The notes under the pieces were generated by a model. It saw only the letters and a list, made by a program, of their open reading frames with translations, was not told where the DNA came from and did not search any database. A program made the translations under genes and the position numbers. A stretch of 64,000 nt of DNA from Intestinibacter bartlettii (GTDB lineage: Bacteria > Bacillota > Clostridia > Peptostreptococcales > Peptostreptococcaceae), in contig CP102273.1 in NCBI GenBank assembly GCA_025148965.1, forward strand, positions 558,001 to 622,000, given 5' to 3'. Positions 52,346 through 62,291 of the stretch are shown here, piece by piece (position 1 is the stretch's first letter; every line of letters begins with the position of its first letter).

Positions 52346-53260
52346 ATGAACAAAGAATTAGTTTATAATGATTTATTAAAAATAGTTAATGAAGAAGATA
52401 TAAAAATAGATGAACCAATGAAAAAGCACATCTCATTTAGAGTAGGTGGACCAGCAGATATATTAGTTAGACCGAGAACAGAGGAACAATTAAGTCAAAT
52501 ATTAAAATATATAGATGAAAATGCATTACCATATCTAATAATAGGAAACGGATCGAACTTATTAGTAAAAGACGGCGGAATAAGAGGTATAGTAATAGAA
52601 TTTGGAGATAATTTTAATAATTTTGAAATAGACGGAAATATAATAAAAGCACAAGCAGGCGCTTTATTAGCTGTATTAGGAAAGGCAGCACTTAGGGAAG
52701 AATTAACAGGATTTGAGTGTATATCAGGGATACCAGGTTCACTTGGTGGAGGATTAGCAATGAATGCTGGTGCTTATGGTGGAGAAATAAAATCAGTTGT
52801 AAAATCAGTAAGAGTAATGAATCCAAAAGGAGAAATATTCGAGTTTTCAAACGAAGAAATGAAGTTTGAATACAGAAGAAGTATCCTTACAAATTCTGAT
52901 TATATAGTTTTATCAGCAGTACTTGAGCTTCAAAAAGGAAACTACGATGAAATAAAAGCATTTATGGCTGATTTAACTAATAGAAGAACAACAAAACAAC
53001 CATTAAATTTACCAAGTGCAGGAAGTACTTTTAAAAGACCAGAAGGATATTTTGCAGGTAAATTAATAGATGATTGTGGATTAAGAGGATTAACATTAAG
53101 AGGAGCACAAGTTTCTGAAAAACACTGTGGATTTGTGGTTAATATAGGAGATGCAACTGCTAAAGATATACTAGATTTAATGTATATAGTAAAAAGCACA
53201 GTTTTAAATAAATTTGGAGTAACATTAGAAGAAGAAGTCAAAATACTTGGAGAGGATTAA
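52346..53260 (+). CDS. murB: UDP-N-acetylenolpyruvoylglucosamine reductase
   Basis: 304-aa FAD enzyme of peptidoglycan precursor synthesis (type II MurB by length). FAD-binding motifs: S-F-R-V-G-G-P-A-D near residue 35, G-N-G-S-N-L-L and C-I-S-G-I-P-G-S-L-G-G; Y-R-R-S is catalytic context; the C-terminal A-G-S-T-F-K-R-P carries the active Ser. ATG 52346 is chosen by family N-terminus although it has no SD; TTG 52325 lies inside the upstream hairpin. The start remains uncertain. Confidence 0.93.
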   Translation: MNKELVYNDLLKIVNEEDIKIDEPMKKHISFRVGGPADILVRPRTEEQLSQILKYIDENALPYLIIGNGSNLLVKDGGIRGIVIEFGDNFNNFEIDGNIIKAQAGALLAVLGKAALREELTGFECISGIPGSLGGGLAMNAGAYGGEIKSVVKSVRVMNPKGEIFEFSNEEMKFEYRRSILTNSDYIVLSAVLELQKGNYDEIKAFMADLTNRRTTKQPLNLPSAGSTFKRPEGYFAGKLIDDCGLRGLTLRGAQVSEKHCGFVVNIGDATAKDILDLMYIVKSTVLNKFGVTLEEEVKILGED

Positions 53261-53261
53261 C

Positions 53262-53978
53262 ATGGAGATATTAGCAGATTATCACACTCACACTGTATAT
53301 AGTCATGGAAAAGGGTCTATAGAAGACAATGTGAAAGTTGCGATATCTAAGGGAATAAAAAAAATTGGTATTTCAGACCATGGGTATAAAAATGTTGCCT
53401 ATGGTGTGAAAATCGATGATTTTGAAAAAATGAGAGAAGAAATAGATATTTTAAATGAAAAATATAAGAACCAAATAGAAATCCTTTTAGGAGTTGAATG
53501 CAATATATTAGATAATAAGGGAAATATAGATTTAAATGATAAAATTTATAGATATTTTGATTATGCAATGGCAGGATATCATTTTGGTTCAATACCTACA
53601 TCTTTAAAGGGTGTGGTGAATATGTGTCAAAACTATTTCTTCAAAAGTGAAAAAGCCAAAGAATATAATACCGAGGCAATTGTAAATACTATAAAAAATA
53701 ATGATATATTTGCAATTACACACCCTGGTGATAAAGGCGGTATTTATATAGAAGAAGTGGCTAAGGCAGCAGAAAATACTAATACTAAATTAGAAATCAA
53801 TAGTAGCCATGAATTTTTAAATGTAGAACAATTAAGAAAAATAAAAGACTACAATGTTAAATTCATCATAGGCTCAGATGCACATATACCACAAAATGTA
53901 GGAAATTTTGATTTGGCATTAGAGACTGTAAATAAATCAAGTTTAGACAAATCGTTAATAGAAAATATTTTAGTTTAA
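53262..53978 (+). CDS. PHP-domain phosphoesterase (YcdX-like)
   Basis: 238-aa trinuclear-metal PHP hydrolase. Metal motifs: D-Y-H-T-H-T-V-Y-S-H-G, S-D-H-G-Y, G-V-E-C-N, G-Y-H-F, T-H-P-G-D and G-S-D-A-H. Phosphatase activity is likely, but the substrate is unknown. ATG 53262, one base after the murB stop, is used; AGAGGA within murB is the SD. A PHP gene between murB and rapZ is conserved in clostridia. Confidence 0.88.
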   Translation: MEILADYHTHTVYSHGKGSIEDNVKVAISKGIKKIGISDHGYKNVAYGVKIDDFEKMREEIDILNEKYKNQIEILLGVECNILDNKGNIDLNDKIYRYFDYAMAGYHFGSIPTSLKGVVNMCQNYFFKSEKAKEYNTEAIVNTIKNNDIFAITHPGDKGGIYIEEVAKAAENTNTKLEINSSHEFLNVEQLRKIKDYNVKFIIGSDAHIPQNVGNFDLALETVNKSSLDKSLIENILV

Positions 53979-53991
53979 GGAGGGGTCTTTA

Positions 53992-54849
53992 ATGAAATTT
54001 GTAATAGTAACTGGATTATCAGGATCCGGAAAAAGTGAAGTAATGAAAGTTTTCGAGGATATGAATTATTATTGTGTAGATAATTTACCTCCTACATTAA
54101 TAGTAAACTTTGCCGAAATATGTTATCAGGCAGGTTCTATGGTTGATAAAGTCGCTCTTGGCATAGACATAAGGGGTATGAAATTTTTTGAAGATTTGCA
54201 TGAAAGTCTAAGAACTCTTAAAAGAGAAAATTATCCTTTTGAAATTTTATTTTTAGATTGTGATGATGATACTCTTTTAAAAAGATATAAAATGACTAGA
54301 AGAAATCATCCATTAGCATTAAATAGACAAATACCAGAAGGAATCAAAATTGAAAGAAAAATATTAAACCCATTGAAAGAAATTGCTAATTATATAGTAG
54401 ATACTACTAATATGAAGCCAAAAGATTTAAAGGAAGAAATACTAAAAATCTATTCAATAGGAGAGAAACATACTAATCTTACAATTTCTGTACTTTCATT
54501 TGGATTTAAACATGGAATCCCTAAGGATTCAGATTTAGTATTTGATGTTAGATTTTTACCTAACCCATACTATTTAGAAAGTCTTAGAAATAAAACAGGA
54601 GACGATCAAGAGGTTAGGGATTATGTTATGAATTCTGATATTAGTAAACAATTTTATGCAAAACTTACAGACATGATAGATTTCTTAATACCACAATATG
54701 TGGAAGAGGGAAAACACCATTTAGTAATTAGTATTGGATGCACTGGAGGAAGACATAGATCCGTGACAATAGCAAACCTTATTGCTGAAGAAATTCAAAG
54801 TAAGGGGTATAGAGTTGTTAAAAAACATAGGGATTTTATGTTAAAATAG
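53992..54849 (+). CDS. rapZ: RNase adapter protein / nucleotide-binding protein RapZ (YvcJ)
   Basis: 285-aa P-loop protein. Walker A is G-L-S-G-S-G-K-S; the Walker B-like region is I-L-F-L-D-C-D-D. The C-terminal domain has the RapZ signature G-C-T-G-G-R-H-R-S-V. In E. coli it controls GlmZ/GlmY sRNAs; in Gram-positives YvcJ binds nucleotides and its target is not settled. It lies in the conserved rapZ-yvcK-whiA string. SD AAGGAGG. Confidence 0.96.
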   Translation: MKFVIVTGLSGSGKSEVMKVFEDMNYYCVDNLPPTLIVNFAEICYQAGSMVDKVALGIDIRGMKFFEDLHESLRTLKRENYPFEILFLDCDDDTLLKRYKMTRRNHPLALNRQIPEGIKIERKILNPLKEIANYIVDTTNMKPKDLKEEILKIYSIGEKHTNLTISVLSFGFKHGIPKDSDLVFDVRFLPNPYYLESLRNKTGDDQEVRDYVMNSDISKQFYAKLTDMIDFLIPQYVEEGKHHLVISIGCTGGRHRSVTIANLIAEEIQSKGYRVVKKHRDFMLK

Positions 54850-54862
54850 TGCGGAGGTTATT

Positions 54863-55960
54863 ATGGAAGTGGTTGGTATTATTTTTGGGGCAATAGGTAT
54901 ACTATGCTTTGGCATAGCTATATGGTTATTTATCCAAATGAAAAATGAGAGGATAAGATACTTAGAGTTGCAGACTAAAGAAAACAAAGGCCCTAACGTT
55001 GTAGTTATCGGTGGAGGAACTGGACAATCAATTTTTCTAAGAGGTTTAAAACACCATACAGAAAACATAACTGCTATAGTTACTGTTGCTGATGATGGTG
55101 GTGGCTCAGGAGTTCTTAGATCGGATTTAGGTATGTTGCCACCAGGAGATATACGAAATTGTATTATGGCGCTTGCAAATATAGAACCGACTATGAATGA
55201 AGTTATGCAATATAGATTTGAAGATGGAGCGCTAAAAGGCCAAAGTTTTGGAAATTTATTTTTAGCTGCGATGAATGGATTATATGGAAATTTCGAAACA
55301 GCAGTTTATAAAATAGGTCAAATATTTGCAATAACGGGAAGGGTTTTACCAGTTACGCTTGAAAACATAGATTTAATTGCAACATTAGAAAATAGCCAAG
55401 TTGTAAAAGGTGAATCAACAATACCAAAAGAAGTTAGAAAACAGAAATGTAAAATAGATAAAATTACTTTAATACCAGAAAAATGTAGACCTCTTGATGA
55501 AGTAATTAGTTCTATACATGGAGCAGATATTATTGTTATGGGACCAGGTAGTTTATATACTAGTGTAATACCTAATTTATTGGTTCCAGGAGTAATTGAT
55601 GCAATAAAAAAATCAAATGCTAAGAAAGTATATATACCTAATGTTATGACACAACCAGGAGAAACAGAAGGATATAATGTATTAGATCATGTTGAGGCAT
55701 TAATAAAACATACAGAACCAGGATTAATCGATTGTATTATAGCTAATGATGAAAAAATACCTGAATCTGTATCAAAAAGATATAAAGAAGATGGCTCTAC
55801 ACAAGTTTTATTAGATAATGAACAAAGATTAAAGTTAAAATGTATGGGTATTAGAACAATCGAATCCAATTTAATAGAAGTGAAAAATGCCTATATAAGA
55901 CATAATGCTAATGAGATTTCTAGTATAATTGTAAAACTGGCTCTAGGTCATGATATATAA
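54863..55960 (+). CDS. yvcK: Gluconeogenesis factor YvcK (CofD-like)
   Basis: 365-aa CofD-family protein that binds UDP-sugars and links central carbon flow to peptidoglycan synthesis. Motifs: V-I-G-G-G-T-G-Q-S, V-A-D-D-G-G-G-S-G-V-L-R and the M-G-P-G-S-L-Y-T-S loop. Compared with B. subtilis YvcK it has an N-terminal hydrophobic segment (residues about 3-24), so it is probably membrane-tethered. It starts 13 nt after rapZ. Confidence 0.95.
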   Translation: MEVVGIIFGAIGILCFGIAIWLFIQMKNERIRYLELQTKENKGPNVVVIGGGTGQSIFLRGLKHHTENITAIVTVADDGGGSGVLRSDLGMLPPGDIRNCIMALANIEPTMNEVMQYRFEDGALKGQSFGNLFLAAMNGLYGNFETAVYKIGQIFAITGRVLPVTLENIDLIATLENSQVVKGESTIPKEVRKQKCKIDKITLIPEKCRPLDEVISSIHGADIIVMGPGSLYTSVIPNLLVPGVIDAIKKSNAKKVYIPNVMTQPGETEGYNVLDHVEALIKHTEPGLIDCIIANDEKIPESVSKRYKEDGSTQVLLDNEQRLKLKCMGIRTIESNLIEVKNAYIRHNANEISSIIVKLALGHDI

Positions 55961-56034
55961 TAGTGAATAAAAAGGGATTTTATATCTTGATGAAGAAATT
56001 CTTATTATTATGTTGAATTAAGGAGTGAAAATCT

Positions 56035-56460
56035 ATGAGAGAAGAGATCAGTGCCGGTGGAGTAGTCTTATTTGGAAATGCAATTCTTCTACTTAGAAAG
56101 TTTAATGGAGATTGGGTGTTACCAAAGGGAAGAATCGAAGCAGGTGAGCAGAAAAAGGAAGCAGCGCTGAGAGAAGTACTAGAGGAGACAGGAGTAAAGG
56201 CCGAAATCTTAAAATATTTAGGAGAAATACACTATACGTATAAGGAAAATTGGGATGAAAATAAAGCTGTTCATAAAACGGTTTTTTGGTATCTGATGAA
56301 GTCTAGAAATATGGACACAGTCCCTTTAAAAGAAGAAGGATTTGTAGATGCTAAGTTTATACATTTAGATAGAGTAGTTGATTTAGCAAGATATAATGAT
56401 GAGAGAGAAATAATAAAGGTTGCATTAGAAGAAATAAAAAAAAGGAATAAAAAAAGCTAG
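56035..56460 (+). CDS. NUDIX hydrolase
   Basis: 141-aa NUDIX-fold hydrolase. The Nudix box is G-R-I-E-A-G-E-(7)-R-E-V-L-E-E-T-G-V, intact with the catalytic glutamates. These enzymes cleave nucleoside diphosphate derivatives; the substrate cannot be deduced. SD AAGGAG. It lies between yvcK and whiA, overlapping no neighbour. Confidence 0.92.
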   Translation: MREEISAGGVVLFGNAILLLRKFNGDWVLPKGRIEAGEQKKEAALREVLEETGVKAEILKYLGEIHYTYKENWDENKAVHKTVFWYLMKSRNMDTVPLKEEGFVDAKFIHLDRVVDLARYNDEREIIKVALEEIKKRNKKS

Positions 56461-56475
56461 AATTAGGTGATAGGA

Positions 56476-57414
56476 ATGTCTTTTTCGAGTGAGACAAAAA
56501 ATGAATTAGCTAGAGTTAAAGATATCGATGTTAATGACAAACAAGCAGAATTGTCAGCTATAGTTAGAATGTCTGGAACTATACAATTTGCTGGACTTCG
56601 CAAAATAAACGTAAAAATAACTACAGAGTTAAATTCTGTAGCTAGAAGAGTATTTAAATTACTAAAAAAAGAGTTTAATATAGAAACTACAATTTCGGTA
56701 AATAAAAATCAAATGCTAAAAAGAAATAATAGTTACGTTTTAATGGTAAAAAGTGAAAATGGAGCAGAAAAACTTCTTAAAAAACTAGGAATACTAGAAG
56801 ATAGAGATGGATTTTTCCCTACAAATTGTATACCAAAAGAAATATTTGAAGATGATATTCTAAAAAAAGCATATCTTAGAGGTGCTTTTTTAGGTGGGGG
56901 TTCAATAAGTGACCCTGAAAAAAATTATCACATGGAATTTGTGACTAATAATGAAGATTATGCAAACTCGCTTAGAGATTTAATAAATTCATTTGGGTTA
57001 AATTCTAAAATAGTTGCTAGAAAAAATAGTTTTGTTGTTTATTTAAAAGAAAGTGAACAAATTTCTGATTTATTGAGTATGATAGGGGCATATCAAGCTT
57101 TACTTAGTTTGCAAAGTACAAAAATAGTAAAAGAAATGAGAAATAATGTAAACCGTATTGTAAATTGTGAAACTGCAAACTTATCAAAAACTGTAAATGC
57201 AGCAGTTAGACAAGTTGAAAATATAAAATTAATCCAAAATAAAATAGGGATTAGTAGTTTACCAGAAAATTTACAAGAGATAGCTCTACTTAGAGTAGAA
57301 AATGAAGATATGTCATTAAAAGAATTAGGGGAAATGTTAAATCCGCCTATAAGTAAATCAGGTGTCAATCATCGATTGAAAAAAATAGAGCAAATTGCTA
57401 ATGATTTAAAATAG
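56476..57414 (+). CDS. whiA: DNA-binding protein WhiA
   Basis: 312-aa protein with an N-terminal LAGLIDADG-like fold that has lost nuclease residues ([10 protein letters not shown]) and a C-terminal helix-turn-helix (S-L-K-E-L-G-E-M-L...S-G-V-N-H-R-L). It influences cell division and chromosome segregation in Gram-positives. ATG 56476 is preferred to GTG 56467, which lies within the AGGTGATAGGA SD region. A terminator follows. Confidence 0.96.
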   Translation: MSFSSETKNELARVKDIDVNDKQAELSAIVRMSGTIQFAGLRKINVKITTELNSVARRVFKLLKKEFNIETTISVNKNQMLKRNNSYVLMVKSENGAEKLLKKLGILEDRDGFFPTNCIPKEIFEDDILKKAYLRGAFLGGGSISDPEKNYHMEFVTNNEDYANSLRDLINSFGLNSKIVARKNSFVVYLKESEQISDLLSMIGAYQALLSLQSTKIVKEMRNNVNRIVNCETANLSKTVNAAVRQVENIKLIQNKIGISSLPENLQEIALLRVENEDMSLKELGEMLNPPISKSGVNHRLKKIEQIANDLK

Positions 57415-57421
57415 AAAAAAT

Positions 57422-57457
57422 GGGGGAATTTTGAATAAATTCCCCTTGTTTATTTTG
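57422..57457 (+). terminator. Terminator after whiA
   Basis: 9-bp stem GGGGAATTT (57423-57431) with AAATTCCCC (57437-57445), then TTGTTTATTTT. It separates whiA from dnaE; the 57458-57575 stretch is AT-rich promoter space. Confidence 0.8.
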
Positions 57458-57575
57458 TAAAAATATATTAATTTTATATGATAATAAAATGGGTATAAAT
57501 TAAATAATGCTCAAATAAAAAAGAAAAAATATATAAAAATTAACATAGATTAAATTTATATTAGGAGGTGGAGAT

Positions 57576-60500
57576 ATGTCGTCTGAATTTGCACACTTGC
57601 ATGTCCATACAGAATATAGTTTACTAGATGGTTTTTCAAGGGTTAAGAAACTGATAAAACGAACTAAGGAACTAGGCATGAAATCTGTTGCGATAACTGA
57701 CCATGGAAATATGTTTGGTGTAATAGATTTTTATAAAGAAGCGAAAAAACAAGGTATAAAGCCTGTAATAGGATGTGAATTATATACAGCTCAACGCAGT
57801 TTGACAGATAAAGACCCAAATTTTGATAAAAGATATGGTCATTTAATTTTATTAGCAGAAAATATGACAGGATATCAAAACTTAATAAAATTAGTTTCGA
57901 TATCATATGTAGACGGATTTTATTATAAACCAAGAGTTGATATAGAAGCATTGAGAGAACATAGCGAAGGAATTATATGCTTATCAGCATGTCTAGCAGG
58001 TGATGTTTCAAATGCATTGATGAATAGAAACTACGAAAAAGCTAAAGAAATAGCTTTAACATATAACGAAATATTTGGACAAGGTAATTTCTATTTAGAA
58101 TTACAAGATCATAATTTACCAGAACAAAAAGAAGTAAATGCATCTTTAGTAAAACTATCAAAGGAATTAAATATTCCATTAGTAGCTACAAATGATATAC
58201 ATTATGTAGATAAAGCTGATTCAAAAGCACATGATGTTTTACTATGTATTCAAATGGGAAAAACATTAAATGACCCAGCAAGAATGAGGTTCGGAACAGA
58301 AGAGTTTTATTTAAAATCTAGAGAAGAAATGGAAGAGTTATTCCCATATGCATTAGAAGCACTAGATAATACAGCAAAAATAGCAGAAAGATGTAATGTA
58401 GAATTTGACTTTAATACAATACATTTACCAAATTATGAAGTTCCAGAAGGATATACAACTTCAGGATACTTAGAAGAATTATGCTACAAAGGATTATACG
58501 AAAGATATGAAAATCCGAGCCAAGAAATTTTAGATAGATTGAAATATGAATTAGGTGTTATTAATAAAATGGGATACGTTGAATATTTCTTAATAACATG
58601 GGATTTCATCAACTTTGCAAAAGAAAACGGAATAATGGTAGGACCGGGACGTGGTAGTGCGGCTGGTTCAATAGTAGCATATACACTAAAAATAACTGAT
58701 ATAGACCCTATAAAATATAACTTACTGTTTGAAAGATTCTTAAACCCAGAACGTGTGTCGATGCCGGATATCGATATCGATTTTTGCTACGAAAGAAGAG
58801 AAGAAGTTATTGATTATGTTAAAAGAAAATACGGAGAAGACCACGTTGCACAGATAATTACTTTTGGTACAATGGGAGCGAAACTTGCCATCAGGGACGT
58901 TGGAAGGGTTTTAGATATACCTTATAACAAGGTTGATAAAATAGCAAAAGAAATACCAAATGCATTAGGAATGACAATAGATAAGGCTTTAGAAACAAAC
59001 CCAAATTTAAAGTCATTATATGAACAAGACCAAGAGACAAAAACAATAATAAATATATCTAAGGAATTAGAAGGTATGCTTAGACATGCTTCTACCCATG
59101 CAGCAGGTGTAGTTATATCTAAAAATCCAATTGATGAATATGTACCATTATACAAGCATCAAGACGCTATAAGTACACAGTTTACTATGACTACATTAGA
59201 AGAGCTAGGACTTCTTAAAATGGACTTCCTAGGGCTTAGAACATTAACTGTTATAAGAGATGCTCTTGATTTAATTGAGAAAAATCACGGCAGAAAAATA
59301 GATTTCTCAAAAATGGATTATGATGATCCAAAGGTATTTGAACTACTTTCTTCAGGAAATACTTTAGGCGTGTTCCAAATGGAGAGTGCTGGGATGAGAT
59401 CGTTTATGAAACAATTAAAACCAAGTAACTTCGAAGACATAGTAGCTGGAATTTCTCTATATAGACCGGGTCCAATGGATTCAATACCAACTTATTTAGA
59501 GTACAAACATAATCCAGAAAAGATAACATATATTCACGAAAAATTAAAACCAATAATGGAAGTAACTTATGGTTGTTTAATATACCAAGAACAGGTTATG
59601 GAAGTTGTTAGAGAGCTTGGTGGATATAGTTATGGACGAAGCGACTTAGTTAGAAGAGCCATGGGTAAAAAGAAAATGGATGTCATGGAAGAAGAAAGAC
59701 AATACTTTATCCACGGAAAAACTGACGAAAATGGAAATATCGAAATTGCCGGATGTGTTAGAAATGGTGTAGATGAACAAACTGCAAATAAAATATTTGA
59801 TGACATGATTGACTTTGCAAAATACGCATTTAACAAATCGCATGCAGCCGCATATGGTGTTATTGCATATGAAACAGCGTATTTAAAGGCACATTATCCA
59901 GTTGAATTTATGGCAGCATTAATTACAAGTGTAATGGGTAATACAGACAAAGTAGTTGAATATATAAGAGAATGTAATGCATTAAATATAAAAGTTTTAA
60001 AACCGGATATAAACAAAAGTTTTGCAAAATTCTCAGTTGAGGATAATAATATAAGATTTGGACTTGCAGCTGTAAAAAATGTAGGTGTAAATATAATAAA
60101 TAATATAGTTATCGAAAGAGAACAAAATGGCGAATTTACGGATTTCATCAATTTAATAAAAAGATTAGACAGCAAAGATATAAATAAAAGAGTAATTGAA
60201 AGCTTAATTAAATGTGGTGGATTTGATGAAATGGGATACAATAGAGCCAGTTTAATGATGGGATACGAAAAGGTATTAGAAAGTGTATCTTTAGAGAGAA
60301 AGAAAAATATTAAAGGGCAAATTTCCTTATTTGATGGTCTAGATGGACTTGGACAAAACGAAGAAATAGATAGATTTGAAAATTCGACAACTTCTATTGC
60401 TAGTATACAAGAGTTTGAAGAAAGAGAAAAACTAGCTTTAGAAAAAGAAGTATTAGGAATGTATGTTAGTGGACATCCTCTTTCTGAGTATGAAAAAGAA

Positions 60501-61112
60501 TTAGAAACAAGAACATCACTAAATACTAAAAAATTAAATGAAGTAAAAGAAAATTTAGATAAATACCTAGCTATGGATCAAGAAAATGTAATAATTGGAG
60601 GAATGATTTCTAATAAAAGAATACAAACTACTAAGAGAAATGAAATAATGGCTTTCCTTGAAGTGGAAGATTTATATGGTTCTATAGAAGTAATTGTTTT
60701 TCCAAGAATACTTCAACAATATAATACTATTGTAAATGAAGAGAATATAGTTTATATTAAAGGTAGACTAAGTATACAAGAAGAGGAGAATGCAAAAATA
60801 ATAGCTCAAGAAATAAAAGATATAAGCGATAAAACTCCTTTTATAGAAAATAAAAAGAAAATATATAATAGACAACTAAATGAAAATAGGGAAAATTTAT
60901 TTATCAAAATAGATGACATAAATGACAAAGAGAAACTAGAACAAATAGAAAATATTTTAAAACTTTATCCAGGAAATGAACAAGTATTTTTATGTACAAC
61001 TGTTCCAAAGAAAAAATATAGATGGAATGGAAATATTACTATTTCCAAAGTTTTAGTCGACAATTTGAAACAAATATTAAATGAAAATTGTATTAAAATT
61101 GTAACACAATAA
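57576..61112 (+). CDS. dnaE: DNA polymerase III subunit alpha
   Basis: 1178-aa DnaE-type replicative polymerase. The N-terminal PHP domain keeps its metal motifs (H-L-H-V-H-T-E-Y-S, T-D-H-G-N), the polymerase active site has P-D-I-D-I-D-F, and the C-terminus holds helix-hairpin-helix motifs and an OB fold. In Firmicutes DnaE works beside PolC. SD is AGGAGGTGG. The divergence from the longer E. coli form is normal for this group. Confidence 0.97.
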   Translation: MSSEFAHLHVHTEYSLLDGFSRVKKLIKRTKELGMKSVAITDHGNMFGVIDFYKEAKKQGIKPVIGCELYTAQRSLTDKDPNFDKRYGHLILLAENMTGYQNLIKLVSISYVDGFYYKPRVDIEALREHSEGIICLSACLAGDVSNALMNRNYEKAKEIALTYNEIFGQGNFYLELQDHNLPEQKEVNASLVKLSKELNIPLVATNDIHYVDKADSKAHDVLLCIQMGKTLNDPARMRFGTEEFYLKSREEMEELFPYALEALDNTAKIAERCNVEFDFNTIHLPNYEVPEGYTTSGYLEELCYKGLYERYENPSQEILDRLKYELGVINKMGYVEYFLITWDFINFAKENGIMVGPGRGSAAGSIVAYTLKITDIDPIKYNLLFERFLNPERVSMPDIDIDFCYERREEVIDYVKRKYGEDHVAQIITFGTMGAKLAIRDVGRVLDIPYNKVDKIAKEIPNALGMTIDKALETNPNLKSLYEQDQETKTIINISKELEGMLRHASTHAAGVVISKNPIDEYVPLYKHQDAISTQFTMTTLEELGLLKMDFLGLRTLTVIRDALDLIEKNHGRKIDFSKMDYDDPKVFELLSSGNTLGVFQMESAGMRSFMKQLKPSNFEDIVAGISLYRPGPMDSIPTYLEYKHNPEKITYIHEKLKPIMEVTYGCLIYQEQVMEVVRELGGYSYGRSDLVRRAMGKKKMDVMEEERQYFIHGKTDENGNIEIAGCVRNGVDEQTANKIFDDMIDFAKYAFNKSHAAAYGVIAYETAYLKAHYPVEFMAALITSVMGNTDKVVEYIRECNALNIKVLKPDINKSFAKFSVEDNNIRFGLAAVKNVGVNIINNIVIEREQNGEFTDFINLIKRLDSKDINKRVIESLIKCGGFDEMGYNRASLMMGYEKVLESVSLERKKNIKGQISLFDGLDGLGQNEEIDRFENSTTSIASIQEFEEREKLALEKEVLGMYVSGHPLSEYEKELETRTSLNTKKLNEVKENLDKYLAMDQENVIIGGMISNKRIQTTKRNEIMAFLEVEDLYGSIEVIVFPRILQQYNTIVNEENIVYIKGRLSIQEEENAKIIAQEIKDISDKTPFIENKKKIYNRQLNENRENLFIKIDDINDKEKLEQIENILKLYPGNEQVFLCTTVPKKKYRWNGNITISKVLVDNLKQILNENCIKIVTQ

Positions 61113-61172
61113 AAAATTAACACAAATACCCAAAAATATAATACATATATATCTAAAATTTTACCAAAAATA

Positions 61173-61258
61173 TGGTATAATATCGTAGTATATGAATTGG
61201 GTAAGTTTTTTTAATTGACATGGGATAAATAATAAGGATAGGGACAAAAAGAGTCCCT
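61173..61258 (+). promoter_or_regulatory. Promoter and leader of the pfkA-pyk operon
   Basis: TGGTATAAT (61173-61181) is an extended -10 promoter about 100 nt upstream of pfkA. In the leader, AGGGAC (61239-61244) and GTCCCT (61253-61258) form a 6-bp hairpin around AAAAAGA with no T tract, followed by the AGGAGG of pfkA. No cre catabolite site is obvious by eye. Confidence 0.6.
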
Positions 61259-61279
61259 GTGAAGTGTTTTAGGAGGTAA

Positions 61280-62242
<963 letters not shown>

Positions 62243-62291
62243 TTCAACTTATATAATAATTTATGTAACAAAATTTAGGAGGATAATATTT

